64,000 bases of DNA from NCBI RefSeq assembly GCF_006715175.1, contig NZ_VFMQ01000001.1:3534001-3598000 (forward strand). The letters are read 5' to 3'. Position numbers and translations under genes: made by a program. How positions within the stretch are numbered: the first letter of the stretch is position 1; each line of letters begins with the position of its first letter. Source of the stretch: Curtobacterium citreum. Lineage in GTDB: Bacteria > Actinomycetota > Actinomycetes > Actinomycetales > Microbacteriaceae. Of this stretch, positions 1 through 9,046 are shown in pieces. A model generated the notes under the pieces. That model worked only from the letters and a program-made list of their open reading frames with translations, was not told the DNA's origin and ran no database searches.

Positions 1-1
1 G

Positions 2-709
<708 letters not shown>

Positions 710-747
710 CCCCGGCCCGGCTCAACCCGGCTCGACCGCTTCTGCAC

Positions 748-813
748 GAGACGCCCCCGAACGCGCGAGACGCCCCCGAATCCGGGGGCGTCTCGTCTGT
801 TCGGGGGCGTCTC
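748..813. repeat. Inverted GAGACGCCCCCGA repeat cluster after guaB
   Basis: Two direct copies of GAGACGCCCCCGA (748-760 and 767-779) are followed by inverted copies ending in GGGGGCGTCTC (784-794 and 801-813), so nested hairpins can form. The position just after guaB suits a terminator. The same octamer core recurs after the next gene (1832-1965), so this is also a repeat family. Confidence 0.75.
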
Positions 814-927
814 ATCGTCACCAGGCCGTGTTGCGTCGTCCTCCACCACCCCACCTGGACGGGAGGCGCTCCACAGGTCCGTCCCGTTCGCCACCGACCG
901 ACGTGTGGTCGCGTCAGTGTGGTCGCC

Positions 928-1824
928 ATGACATCGATCCCCACCTTCCGGCCCGGCCGACCGGTGGTCGTGCGCCGTCCCGCTGACCTGGCAGACCCGG
1001 TCCGGCTGTTCCACGGCGCAGCTGTCGAGCGCCGGGAGTGGGAGGCCCTGGACGCGCTCGGGCGACGGCAGTTGGTCGTGCGGTCCCGCATCGCTGCCCT
1101 GCAACGCCGCGTGGTCGCATCCCATCGGTCCGCCGGGGCACTCTGGGGGCTTCCAGAACTCGGTCGGTGGGACTCGCGGCTGCACGTCGTCGACCCGGGC
1201 ATCGCCAAGACCCACGTCGGGCGCGGCGTCGTCCGACACGCGGGTCAGATCGCCTCGGACGAGATCGCCGAGCTCTCGGGGACGCCCGTGACGTCCCTGC
1301 TGCGGACCGTGACCGACATCGCGCACACCGTTCCGCTCCGGCACGGTGTCGTCGTCCTCGACCACGTCCTGCACACCGGGCACATGGACCGTCCGGCACT
1401 GCAGCGAGCGTTCGACCAGCGCGCGGGTCGGCGCGGCAACCGCGTGGCGAGGTCTGCACTGGACCTGGCCGACGCCGCGTCGGAGTCGCCCGGTGAGTCG
1501 AGCAGCCGTGTCACCATGCGGGACCTCCGTGTCCCACCACCGATCCTGCAGCAGGAGTTCGCGACGGACGCCGGACGTTTCCGGGTCGACTTCTGGTGGC
1601 CGGACGTCGGGGTCGTCGGCGAGTTCGACGGTCGCGTCAAGTACGACGACCGGGACGTGCTGTGGGCCGAGAAGCGACGGGAGGACGCGCTGCGACGACT
1701 CCCCCAGGTGTCCGGCTTCGCGCGGTGGGGCATGCGCGAGGCAGGCGACCCCGTCCTCCTCGCCCACGTGCTCCTGGCAGCGGGCGTGCCGCTCGGACGC
1801 GGGTGGGCGGCGCGGCCCAGGTGA
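928..1824 (+). CDS. DUF559 / AbiEi-like protein with PD-(D/E)XK-type C-terminal domain
   Basis: A 298-residue protein of a type common in actinobacteria. The N-terminal half (SHRSAGALWGLPEL, then GTPVTSLLRTVTDIA) resembles the AbiEi antitoxin-like domain seen beside type IV toxin-antitoxin systems. The C-terminal part reads RVDFWWPDVGVVGEFDG then RVKY, a D...ExDG...K arrangement like Vsr/DUF559 endonuclease folds. Biochemical role is unknown and no toxin partner lies next to it. ATG at 928 is preferred to the in-frame GTG at 919. Repeat clusters of the GAGACGCC family lie on both sides, which may mark a mobile or recently inserted unit. Confidence 0.75.
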   Translation: MTSIPTFRPGRPVVVRRPADLADPVRLFHGAAVERREWEALDALGRRQLVVRSRIAALQRRVVASHRSAGALWGLPELGRWDSRLHVVDPGIAKTHVGRGVVRHAGQIASDEIAELSGTPVTSLLRTVTDIAHTVPLRHGVVVLDHVLHTGHMDRPALQRAFDQRAGRRGNRVARSALDLADAASESPGESSSRVTMRDLRVPPPILQQEFATDAGRFRVDFWWPDVGVVGEFDGRVKYDDRDVLWAEKRREDALRRLPQVSGFARWGMREAGDPVLLAHVLLAAGVPLGRGWAARPR

Positions 1825-1831
1825 CGCCCGG

Positions 1832-1965
1832 GAGACGCCCGGGAGACGCCCCGCGGTGCTCGAGACGCCCCCAGATGCTCGAGACGCCTGCGCCCAAGGC
1901 GGCGTCTCGGCGGGAAGGCGGCGTCTCGACGGGAAGGCGGCGTCTCGACGGGAAGGCGGCGTCTC
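1832..1965. repeat. GAGACGCC / GGCGTCTC repeat array with 19-bp tandem units
   Basis: GAGACGCC occurs at 1832, 1843, 1862 and 1881. Its inverse GGCGTCTC occurs at 1901, 1920, 1939 and 1958, exactly 19 bp apart, as a tandem unit GGCGTCTCGACGGGAAGGC. The two halves can pair into a large hairpin that could stop transcription from the upstream gene. The rest of the gap to 2187 holds only the ribosome-binding site (AAAGGG) and presumably the promoter of the binding-protein gene. Confidence 0.8.
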
Positions 1966-2187
1966 GGAAGGACCGCTCCACAGGCTCGCAACCGTCCGGA
2001 CGGACTCCTCATCAGGGATTCCGGTGCAGCCGTTCAGATGAGTCACGGGTCTGTAACGAAACGTCCAGGGGAGGTCGACGGACACACACGCGAAACACAT
2101 CGGCCCTAGTTTTCTCGGCAACCCACGCGGAGGTGCGGCACTCGACCCGATGTCGGACGCCTCACGCGCAGAGAAAGGGCTCCACGG

Positions 2188-3522
2188 ATGACCAGAACCA
2201 CCCGTGCCACCACGGCACTGGCAGTGGCGGGAGCGGCAGCGCTCCTCCTCGCCGCGTGTTCCACCACCGGCAGCGCCGGGACCGACTCCTCCGCCTCGGC
2301 GAGCGGCGCGAAGAAGGACCCGGCCGCGAGCTGCAAGGCGCCCGACACCCCGGGCACCGACGCGCTCAAGATCGGCACGATCCTGCCCCTCACCGGCACC
2401 CTGTCGTACCTGAACCCCCCGGCCGAGTCCGGTGTGGGCCTGGCCGTCGAGGACATCAACGCCGCGGGCGGCGTGCTCGACAAGGACGTCAGCATCGACC
2501 CGGCGACGGACTCCGGCGACAGCAACGACATGACCGTGTCGAGCTCGGCGGCGACGAAGCTCGTGAACGCCAAGGTCCCGGTCGCGATCGGCGCCGAGTC
2601 CTCGAGCGTCACGCTCAACGTCATCGACCAGCTGACGAGCAACTGCATCGTGGAAATCTCGCCCGCGAACACGGCGACCTCGCTCTCCGGCTACTCGTCG
2701 TACTACTACCGGACCGCTCCGCCGGACTCGGTGCAGGGTTCGGCGCTCGGCCAGCTCGTCACGGGTGACGGCAACGCCAAGGTCGCGTTCCTGGTCTTCA
2801 ACGACACGTACGGCACGGGTCTCCGCGACACCGTCCAGAAGGCCATCGAGGCCTCGGGCGGCCAGGTCGTCTACGGCGGCAAGGGCAAGGGCCAGGAGTT
2901 CCCGCCCGGACAGACGACGTTCTCGTCCGAGGTCACCGCGGCGCTCGCCACGAAGCCGGACGCCATCGTCGTGCTCGCCTTCGACGAGACGAAGTCGATC
3001 ATCCCCGAGCTCAAGTCGCAGAACGCGGACATGGCGAAGATCTACATGTCCGACGGCAACACCGCGGACTACTCGAAGGACTTCGACAAGGGCACCCTCG
3101 AGGGCGCACAGGGCACCATCCCCGGCGCGAGCCCGAAGGACGAGCTGAAGCAGCGCCTGTCGGACTACTACCAGAAGACCGCCGGCAAGCCGCTCGCGGA
3201 CTACTCGTACGCGGCCGAGTCCTACGACGCCACGACGCTCGCCGCACTCGCCGCGGTGAAGGGCAAGGGCACCGACTCCGGCACCATCCAGAAGAACATG
3301 GCCGCGGTGTCCGGCGCCGACGGCGGGACCGAGTGCACCACCTTCGCCGACTGCAAGAAGCTGCTCGACGAGGGCAAGGACATCCATTACACCGGCCCGT
3401 CCGGCATCGGTCCGTTCGACGAGAACAACGACCCGTCGAGCGCCTACATCGGCATCTACAAGTTCGACGGTGACAACAAGCCCGTGTACCAGAGCGCCAT
3501 CCAGGGCTCGGTCTCGAAGTAG
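2188..3522 (+). CDS. Branched-chain amino-acid-type ABC substrate-binding lipoprotein
   Basis: A 444-residue lipoprotein with signal peptide and lipobox LAAC (Cys24), so it should be anchored on the outer face of the membrane. The mature part has the type I periplasmic binding fold of the LivK/Peripla_BP_6 family: KIGTILPLTGTLSYLNPP near the start, GVGLAVEDINAAGGV, and later segments GYSSYYYRTAPPDS and AFLVFNDTYGTGL. Substrate cannot be read from sequence; branched-chain amino acids, amides or urea are typical. No permease or ATPase gene is adjacent and a perfect hairpin follows, so it is transcribed alone and must work with components encoded elsewhere. Confidence 0.88.
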   Translation: MTRTTRATTALAVAGAAALLLAACSTTGSAGTDSSASASGAKKDPAASCKAPDTPGTDALKIGTILPLTGTLSYLNPPAESGVGLAVEDINAAGGVLDKDVSIDPATDSGDSNDMTVSSSAATKLVNAKVPVAIGAESSSVTLNVIDQLTSNCIVEISPANTATSLSGYSSYYYRTAPPDSVQGSALGQLVTGDGNAKVAFLVFNDTYGTGLRDTVQKAIEASGGQVVYGGKGKGQEFPPGQTTFSSEVTAALATKPDAIVVLAFDETKSIIPELKSQNADMAKIYMSDGNTADYSKDFDKGTLEGAQGTIPGASPKDELKQRLSDYYQKTAGKPLADYSYAAESYDATTLAALAAVKGKGTDSGTIQKNMAAVSGADGGTECTTFADCKKLLDEGKDIHYTGPSGIGPFDENNDPSSAYIGIYKFDGDNKPVYQSAIQGSVSK

Positions 3523-3540
3523 GCACGAACCACCCCGCAC

Positions 3541-3585
3541 CACACGTCGGCCCCGGATCTCATCGAGATCCGGGGCCGACGTGTG
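3541..3585 (+). terminator. Terminator after binding-lipoprotein gene
   Basis: A perfect 20-bp stem (3541-3560 with 3566-3585) with a 5-base loop lies 18 bases after the stop codon. The strength suggests a factor-independent terminator although no clear T tract follows. The next 170 bases hold no recognisable gene. Confidence 0.85.
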
Positions 3586-3758
3586 TGCCGCCGACGGTCG
3601 CGCGCTCGCCCTGTCGGCGCGAGACTCGTTTCCTCGGACGGTTTCGCGGCATCGACGCCGCGGATGTGTCCGCATGGGCGAGACTCGGCGCCGCGGGCGG
3701 GCGGCACCGGCTCCGGCAGGCGCGCAGGCGGCCGGCCTGGAGGCACGGGTCGGGCCCG

Positions 3759-4721
3759 TCAGACCGGCTCGGCCGCCGTGGGTGCGAGCGTCCGGCGCCG
3801 CGCTGCCCGGGCCGCCGCGAAGCTGTCGACCGTGAGCACGACGAGCGCCACCCACACGATCCCGAAGCCGATCCAGCGTGCCGGCGGCATCGCCTCGTGC
3901 TGCACGACGACCCCGACGAGCAGCTGCATCACCGGTGCGAGGTACTGCGTCAACCCGAGCGTGGACAGGCTCACCCGCCGCGCCGAGGACGCGAAGAGCA
4001 GCAGTGGCACGGCCGTCGCGGGCCCGGTCAGCACCGTGACGAGGACGTGCGGCCAGCCCTCGCTCGTGAAGGTCACCCCACCGTCGAGGCCGGTGACCCC
4101 GAGCACGACGAGCGCGCCCACGGCGATCGGCAGGAGCCAGAGCGTCTCGATCGTCAGCCCGCTCAACGCGTCGATCGTCCCGCCGACGCGCTTCTTCACC
4201 AGCCCGTACAACCCGAACGAGAACGCCAGCGTCAGCGAGATCCACGGGACCTGGCCGTAGCCGACGGCGATGACGACGACCGCCACGATGCTGATGCCGA
4301 CCGCGGCCCACTGCGCCGCACGGAGCCGTTCGCGGAGCACCACGATCCCGAGGGCGATCGTCACGAGCGGGTTGATGAAGTACCCGAGGGCGGCCTCGAC
4401 CGTGTGGCCCGTCGTCGTCGCGGCGACGTACACGGTCCAGTTCACCAGGATGAGGACGGCCGCGATGCCCATCACGAGCATCACCCGGCGCTGGGCCAGC
4501 AGGGAGCGGGTGCGGAGCCACGAGCGGGTGACGGCGATCGCGACGGCACAGAAGACCAGCCCGAAGACGATCCGCCACGCGACGATCTCGAACGCGCCGG
4601 CGGGGGCCATCGCCGCGAAGAGCAACGGCATGAGTCCCCACAGCCCGTACGCGACGATCGCCTGGACGACACCGACGGATGCCTCGGAACGGGCGGGGCG
4701 CGTCGGGGTCGGTTCACTCAC
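3759..4721 (-). CDS. rarD: RarD-type EamA-family transporter
   Basis: A 320-residue integral membrane protein with about ten hydrophobic helices in two EamA repeats. GLWGLMPLLFAAMAPA, the GYFINPLVTIALG stretch and the C-terminal TQYLAPVMQLLVGV are typical of RarD proteins. RarD was named for chloramphenicol sensitivity in Pseudomonas; the true substrate is unsettled, and drug/metabolite export across the plasma membrane is assumed. The start is GTG with AGGATGG upstream. It lies downstream of groES on the same strand but behind a terminator hairpin, so it is probably separate. Confidence 0.9.
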   Translation of the reverse strand: MSEPTPTRPARSEASVGVVQAIVAYGLWGLMPLLFAAMAPAGAFEIVAWRIVFGLVFCAVAIAVTRSWLRTRSLLAQRRVMLVMGIAAVLILVNWTVYVAATTTGHTVEAALGYFINPLVTIALGIVVLRERLRAAQWAAVGISIVAVVVIAVGYGQVPWISLTLAFSFGLYGLVKKRVGGTIDALSGLTIETLWLLPIAVGALVVLGVTGLDGGVTFTSEGWPHVLVTVLTGPATAVPLLLFASSARRVSLSTLGLTQYLAPVMQLLVGVVVQHEAMPPARWIGFGIVWVALVVLTVDSFAAARAARRRTLAPTAAEPV

Positions 4722-4838
4722 GGAACCATCCTAGGAAGCCGGAGCGACGCGGCGGACCGGCACCGTGCCTCCCGGCCGGAAGGCGCACGGACGCGAGCCG
4801 GACGCGATCCGCACGCCCGCCGGACGCGTGCCGCACGC

Positions 4839-4877
4839 ACGAACGCCCCGCCGGCCGGAGCCGAGCGGGGCGTTCGT
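4839..4877 (-). terminator. Terminator of groES
   Basis: A perfect 13-bp stem, ACGAACGCCCCGC at 4839-4851 pairing with 4865-4877, lies 13 bases after the groES stop. A GTGCCTCCCGGCC segment of the dispersed palindrome family sits just beyond it at about 4766. Confidence 0.85.
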
Positions 4878-4890
4878 CAGGAGCTGGGTG

Positions 4891-5187
4891 TCAGCGCTCG
4901 ATGACCGCGAGGACGTCGCGAGCCGAGAGGACCAGCAGGTCCTCGCCCGAGTACTTGACCTCGGTGCCGCCGTACTTCGAGTAGATGACCTTGTCGCCGA
5001 CGGCGACGTCGAGCGGCACGCGGTTGCCGTTGTCGTCGATGCGACCGGGGCCCACGGCGACGACCTCGCCCTCCTGGGGCTTCTCCTTCGCGGTGTCCGG
5101 GATGACCAGGCCGGAAGCAGTGGTCTGCTCCGCCTCGACCTGGCGGATGACGATGCGATCCTCGAGCGGCTTGATGGTGACGGCCAC
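4891..5187 (-). CDS. groES: Co-chaperonin GroES
   Basis: A 98-residue co-chaperonin, the heptameric lid of the GroEL folding chamber in the cytosol. [14 protein letters not shown] at the N-terminus, a mobile loop around [33 protein letters not shown] and the C-terminal [10 protein letters not shown] are diagnostic. The GTG start at 5187 gives the usual family length and has AAGAGG upstream; a longer in-frame reading to 5241 would run into the operator. No groEL follows: the gene is closed by a hairpin and then rarD. Two CIRCE sites overlap its promoter, so HrcA repression and heat induction are expected. Confidence 0.97.
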   Translation of the reverse strand: MAVTIKPLEDRIVIRQVEAEQTTASGLVIPDTAKEKPQEGEVVAVGPGRIDDNGNRVPLDVAVGDKVIYSKYGGTEVKYSGEDLLVLSARDVLAVIER

Positions 5188-5234
5188 GGTGACCTCTTCT
5201 TTCTCGGTACTGACTCGGTACAGATGGGAACCGG

Positions 5235-5261
5235 TTGGCACTACGCACAGGAGAGTGCCAA
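5235..5261. promoter_or_regulatory. CIRCE operator (proximal) of groES
   Basis: TTGGCACTA, 9-base spacer, GAGTGCCAA: the HrcA-binding CIRCE inverted repeat with one arm mismatch. It lies just downstream of the -10 box, over the probable transcription start. Confidence 0.88.
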
Positions 5262-5265
5262 CGCG

Positions 5266-5294
5266 AGTCTAGGGACAGTCTGGCACTCGGTCAA
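5266..5294 (-). promoter_or_regulatory. Sigma-70-type promoter of groES
   Basis: On the minus strand, -35 TTGACC (5289-5294), a 17-base spacer and -10 TAGACT (5266-5271). The -35 box lies inside the distal CIRCE element and the -10 box lies between the two CIRCE elements, so repressor binding would block polymerase directly. Confidence 0.8.
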
Positions 5295-5306
5295 TCCGAG
5301 TGCCAG
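5280..5306. promoter_or_regulatory. CIRCE operator (distal) of groES
   Basis: CTGGCACTC, 9-base spacer, GAGTGCCAG: fully symmetric arms matching the HrcA operator. It overlaps the -35 box of groES and ends 39 bases before the divergent methyltransferase gene, so it might also affect that gene. Confidence 0.9.
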
Positions 5307-5345
5307 GCGGCTCCGGCCCTCTCGGCGACCTGGGAGGATCGAGGC

Positions 5346-6548
5346 GTGGACGCCGCCGATCTCGCACAGCTGCTGACCCCCGAGGGGATGGCCCTGCTCG
5401 ACCGTACCCCCGGCATCTCCGACGGCGGCGAGATCGTCCGCGTCGTCTCCCGGCTCCGCGCCGAGGGCCACGACCCGGGGCTCGTCGCCGCCGTGCTCAC
5501 CCAGGCGCGACTGCGACAGCGGGCCCGCGGCAAGTTCGGCGACTTCGCCGGGCGCATGCTCTTCACCGAGGCCGGACTCGAGCAGGCGACCCGGCTGCAG
5601 GTCGCCGCGTTGCACGCCGGACGCTTCGTCGGCGCCGGACTCACGCGGGTCGCCGACCTCGGCTGCGGGATCGGCGGCGACGCGCTGGCGATGGCCGCGC
5701 TCGACCTCGACGTCACCGCCGTCGACCGTGACGAGGTCACGGCTGCCGTCGCGACGCACAACCTCGCGCCGTGGCCGAACGCCCGGGTGGAGCTCGGCGA
5801 CGCGGCCGGGTTCGACCTCGGTCGGGTGGACGGCGTGTGGATGGACCCGGCTCGTCGGACCGCCGGACACGCGAACACCCGACGGCTGGCGGACCCGGAC
5901 GACTGGTCGCCGTCGCTCGACACGGTCTTCGCGGCCGCGACGACCACCCCGACGGGCGTCAAGCTCGGGCCGGGGATCGACCGCGACCTCATCCCGGACA
6001 CGCTCGAGGCGCAGTGGGTCTCCGTCGACCGCGAGGTCGTCGAGCTCGTGCTCTGGTCCGGACCCCTCGCCCGCCCGGGCATCCGACGTGCCGCGACGGT
6101 CATCGGCGCACACGGCACCGCGGAGCTGACCGCGCCCGGGGACACCGAGGACGTCGAGGTCGGCCCCGTCGGCGACTACCTGTACGAGCCGGACGGCGCG
6201 GTGATCCGCGCGCGGCTGATCGGGGACCTCGCCCGGTCGCTCGACGGGCGGATGCTGTCCGAGGGCATCGCGTACGTGACCTCGGACCGGGCGGTGGCCA
6301 CGCCGTTCGCCCAGGGCTTCCGGGTGCTCGACACGATGCCGCTCGACGTGAAGCAGCTCGCGGCACGCCTGGCGGCGGAGGACGTGGGCACCGTCGAGAT
6401 CAAGAAGCGCGGCGTGGACGTCGACCCGGCGCAGTTCCGGAAGCGGCTGCGGCTGCGGGGCCGACGCGCGGTCACGCTCGTGCTCACCCGCCTGGAGGGA
6501 CGACACACGGCGATCCTGTGCGAGCGGCTCGTCGACGTGGCCGGCTGA
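5346..6548 (+). CDS. Class I SAM-dependent methyltransferase with THUMP-like C-terminal domain
   Basis: A 400-residue protein. Residues about 95-240 form a Rossmann methyltransferase domain with motif I VADLGCGIGGDAL (102-114), an acidic VTAVDRD end of strand 2, and VWMDPARR as the substrate-side motif. The C-terminal third matches the THUMP-like domain that accompanies this actinobacterial family. The substrate is unknown; RNA is plausible from the THUMP likeness. The GTG start at 5346 has GGGAGGA nine bases upstream. It is divergent from groES and shares its control region. Confidence 0.82.
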   Translation: MDAADLAQLLTPEGMALLDRTPGISDGGEIVRVVSRLRAEGHDPGLVAAVLTQARLRQRARGKFGDFAGRMLFTEAGLEQATRLQVAALHAGRFVGAGLTRVADLGCGIGGDALAMAALDLDVTAVDRDEVTAAVATHNLAPWPNARVELGDAAGFDLGRVDGVWMDPARRTAGHANTRRLADPDDWSPSLDTVFAAATTTPTGVKLGPGIDRDLIPDTLEAQWVSVDREVVELVLWSGPLARPGIRRAATVIGAHGTAELTAPGDTEDVEVGPVGDYLYEPDGAVIRARLIGDLARSLDGRMLSEGIAYVTSDRAVATPFAQGFRVLDTMPLDVKQLAARLAAEDVGTVEIKKRGVDVDPAQFRKRLRLRGRRAVTLVLTRLEGRHTAILCERLVDVAG

Positions 6549-6564
6549 GCACGCCACGGACGAG

Positions 6565-6596
6565 GACGGGCCCCGCGCGGTTGCGCGGGGCCCGTC
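6565..6596. terminator. Bidirectional terminator between convergent genes
   Basis: A perfect 14-bp stem, GACGGGCCCCGCGC with GCGCGGGGCCCGTC, and a GGTT loop, placed between the stop codons of the methyltransferase and the DUF4190-like gene. Confidence 0.88.
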
Positions 6597-6616
6597 GTCG
6601 TGGTCGTCCGGGTTCG

Positions 6617-7321
6617 TCAGCCGACGAAGGCGCCGGAGTCGTAGCCGTAGGGGTCGGAGTACGAGCTGCTGAAGCCGGCGAAGACCACGAGCGCGATGAT
6701 CCACAGGATCCAGAAGCCGGTCATCACCCAGCCGGCGATGATGCCGGTCAGGGCGAGGGCACGGCCGCCCTCACCGTTCTGCTTGATCTTGCCGAGGGCG
6801 ATGTGGCCGAGGATCGCGCCGGCGGGGCCGAGCAGGATCGCCATGAAGAACAGCGGGATCGCACCGAGGCCGAACACGATCGAGAGCACCGCGAGGGTGT
6901 TCGTCTTCGGGCGCTGCGCGTAGGGCTGGTACCCGGTGGAGGCGTAGGACGCCGCGTACGGGTTCGACTGCTGCTGCGGCTGGGCGTACGGGTTGCTCGG
7001 CTGCTGACCGTACTGGCCGCCCTGCTGCTGGCCGTACTGGCCGCCGGACGGCTGCTGGTAGGGGTTCGACTGCTGCTGCGGCTGCGCGTACGGGTTCGAC
7101 TGCTGCTGGTGCGGTGCCGCGTACGGGTTCGACTGCTGCTGCGGCTGGCCGTACGGGTTCTGCTGCTGGCCGGGTGCCGAGTACGGGTACTGCGGAGCCG
7201 ACCGGGGCGCGGACTGCGGCGGCTGGGACCCGGACGCGCTCGACGTCGGGTCCGAGGACCCGGTCGAGTTCGACGCGTTCGACGACTCGTCCGGCTTCGG
7301 CCACTGGTTCTGATCGGACAC
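6617..7321 (-). CDS. DUF4190-like membrane protein with Q/N/P/Y-rich repeats
   Basis: A 234-residue protein. Residues 1-130 are low-complexity, with repeats such as QQQSNPYAQPQQQSNPY and GGQYGQQ. Residues about 145-230 hold two hydrophobic helices, the first around LAVLSIVFGLGAIPL and the second around GIIAGWVMTGFWILW, separated by HIALGKIKQNGEGGRALAL, the layout of DUF4190 proteins. The N-terminal segment should be disordered and cytoplasmic. Function is unknown. The start is GTG with GAGAGGGGTGG upstream. Open frame upstream of this GTG overlaps tsaD and is a shadow. Confidence 0.85.
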   Translation of the reverse strand: MSDQNQWPKPDESSNASNSTGSSDPTSSASGSQPPQSAPRSAPQYPYSAPGQQQNPYGQPQQQSNPYAAPHQQQSNPYAQPQQQSNPYQQPSGGQYGQQQGGQYGQQPSNPYAQPQQQSNPYAASYASTGYQPYAQRPKTNTLAVLSIVFGLGAIPLFFMAILLGPAGAILGHIALGKIKQNGEGGRALALTGIIAGWVMTGFWILWIIALVVFAGFSSSYSDPYGYDSGAFVG

Positions 7322-7437
7322 CGGTCCACCCCTCTCGGCGCCTGGTCGGTCGACGCCCGACCTGAATCCTCCCACAAGGACCCGCGGCGGGTTCAGCGCC
7401 CCGGGCTGCCCGGCCCTCCGTCGGACCGGGACGGGCG

Positions 7438-8493
7438 TCAGACCTGGACGGTCGTCACCGGCAGCGTCGAGTCCGCGGCGAACCCGAGGTCGCTCGGCGC
7501 GTGCCCCTCGGCGACGAGCCGCGCGCCGACCGCCGCGATCATCGCGCCGTTGTCGGTGCACAGATCGAACGGCGGGATGCGCAGCGCGACCCCGGCGGCC
7601 GCGCACCGCTCCTCGGCGACGGCCCGCAGCCGCGCGTTCGCGACGACGCCACCGCCGAGCAGCAGTCGGTCGACTCCGGTGTCCCGGCACGCGGCGAGCG
7701 CCTTCGTCAGGAGCACGTCGACCACGGCCTCCCGGAAGCTCGCGGCGACGTCGGCGACCGGCACCTCGCGGCCCTCGTCGCGGCACTTCTCCACCCAGCG
7801 TGCGACGGCGGTCTTCAGCCCGGAGAACGAGAAGTCGTAGCGGTGCGCCGCCATGTCCTTCGGCAGCGTCAGGCCCCGGGGGAACCGGATGGCCGTCGGG
7901 TCGCCGTCGGCCGCGGCGCGGTCGATCTGCGGGCCGCCGGGGTACGGCAGCCCGAGGAGCCGTGCGACCTTGTCGAACGCCTCGCCCGCGGCGTCGTCGA
8001 TCGTCTCGCCGAGCAGCTCGACGTCGCCGACCAGGTCACGGACGAGCAGCAGCGACGTGTGCCCGCCGGAGACCAGGAGCGCGACGGTCGGCAGCTCGAT
8101 CGCGGAGTCGTCGGCCCGGAGCACGTCCGCGCCGACGTGCCCGACGAGGTGGTTCACGCCGTACAGCGGCTTGCCGGTGGCGACCGCGAGGGCCTTCGCC
8201 GCCCCGACGCCGACCATGAGGGCACCCGCGAGGCCCGGGCCGGCGGTGACCGCGACGGCGTCGAGCTCGTCGAGCGTGACGTCCGCGCGCCGGAGCGCCT
8301 CGTGCAGGGTCGGGGTCATCGCCTCGAGGTGTGCGCGGGCCGCGACCTCCGGGACGACCCCGCCGTACCGGGCGTGCTCCTCCATGCTCGACGCGATGAC
8401 GTTCGCGAGCAGGGTGGTCCCGCGGACGATGCCCACGCCGGTCTCGTCGCAGCTCGTCTCGATGCCGAGCACCAGGGGTTCAGTCGCGCTCAC
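7438..8493 (-). CDS. tsaD: tRNA N6-adenosine threonylcarbamoyltransferase TsaD
   Basis: Transfers the threonylcarbamoyl group from threonylcarbamoyl-AMP to A37 of ANN-decoding tRNAs. The 351-residue sequence has the Kae1/Qri7 fold: [13 protein letters not shown] at the phosphate-binding loop, metal ligands in NHLVGHVGA (His115, His119), [12 protein letters not shown], and [14 protein letters not shown] near the C-terminus. The GTG start overlaps the 3' end of rimI by 14 bases. It is the last gene of the cluster tsaB-rimI-tsaD, whose products form one complex with TsaE. Confidence 0.97.
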   Translation of the reverse strand: MSATEPLVLGIETSCDETGVGIVRGTTLLANVIASSMEEHARYGGVVPEVAARAHLEAMTPTLHEALRRADVTLDELDAVAVTAGPGLAGALMVGVGAAKALAVATGKPLYGVNHLVGHVGADVLRADDSAIELPTVALLVSGGHTSLLLVRDLVGDVELLGETIDDAAGEAFDKVARLLGLPYPGGPQIDRAAADGDPTAIRFPRGLTLPKDMAAHRYDFSFSGLKTAVARWVEKCRDEGREVPVADVAASFREAVVDVLLTKALAACRDTGVDRLLLGGGVVANARLRAVAEERCAAAGVALRIPPFDLCTDNGAMIAAVGARLVAEGHAPSDLGFAADSTLPVTTVQV

Positions 8494-9046
8494 CGAGGGT
8501 CTCCTGTCCGATGGGGCCGATGCCGGTCGAGGCGGTCGTCGCCGGGCGCTGCGCGATCGTCGCCCGCATCACCCACGCGTCGACGCCGTCCGGCTGGTAG
8601 TAGCGAGGACGGACGGCGATCTGCTCGAAGCCGGCGGCCGCGTACATCGCCTGCGCCACCGGGTTGTCGGCGCGGACCTCGAGGAAGACCTCGTGCACGC
8701 CGCGACGGCGGGCCTCGTCGAGCAGTTCGGTGAAGAGCACCTTGCCGAGGCCCCTCCCCCGGTACTCGGCCGCGACCGCGATGGTCTGCACGTCCGCGAC
8801 GGGGTTCCCCGCCAACGACGACAGTCCCGCGTAGCCGACGACGGACGGAGCCCCGATGACGGTGGGCGCCCCGCTGTCGATGGTCTCGAGCACGACGTAG
8901 TACCCGTGCGGGGACCACAGCTCGCCGGCCATCTGCGCGGCTGACCAGGCATCGGTCGGGAACGAGGCGTGCTCGAGCCACATCACGTCGTCGAGGTCCT
9001 GCGGGACCGCCCGGCGCAACCGCAGCCCGTCGGGCAGCTCGCTCAC
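8480..9046 (-). CDS. rimI: GNAT acetyltransferase, ribosomal protein alanine N-acetyltransferase type
   Basis: A 188-residue GNAT protein. [23 protein letters not shown] is typical RimI N-terminal sequence, and the acetyl-CoA loop reads [16 protein letters not shown], followed by [21 protein letters not shown]. RimI acetylates the N-terminus of ribosomal protein bS18, and its gene habitually sits inside tsaB-tsaD clusters, as here. The GTG start overlaps the tsaB stop by four bases and its own end overlaps tsaD. Confidence 0.92.
   Translation of the reverse strand: MSELPDGLRLRRAVPQDLDDVMWLEHASFPTDAWSAAQMAGELWSPHGYYVVLETIDSGAPTVIGAPSVVGYAGLSSLAGNPVADVQTIAVAAEYRGRGLGKVLFTELLDEARRRGVHEVFLEVRADNPVAQAMYAAAGFEQIAVRPRYYQPDGVDAWVMRATIAQRPATTASTGIGPIGQETLGERD

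Noticed and set aside
1901..1965. Possible CRISPR array
   Set aside because: The repeats are contiguous 19-bp units without unique spacers and no cas genes are present.
4731..4890. groEL following groES
   Set aside because: Only a terminator and repeat half-site are present before rarD.
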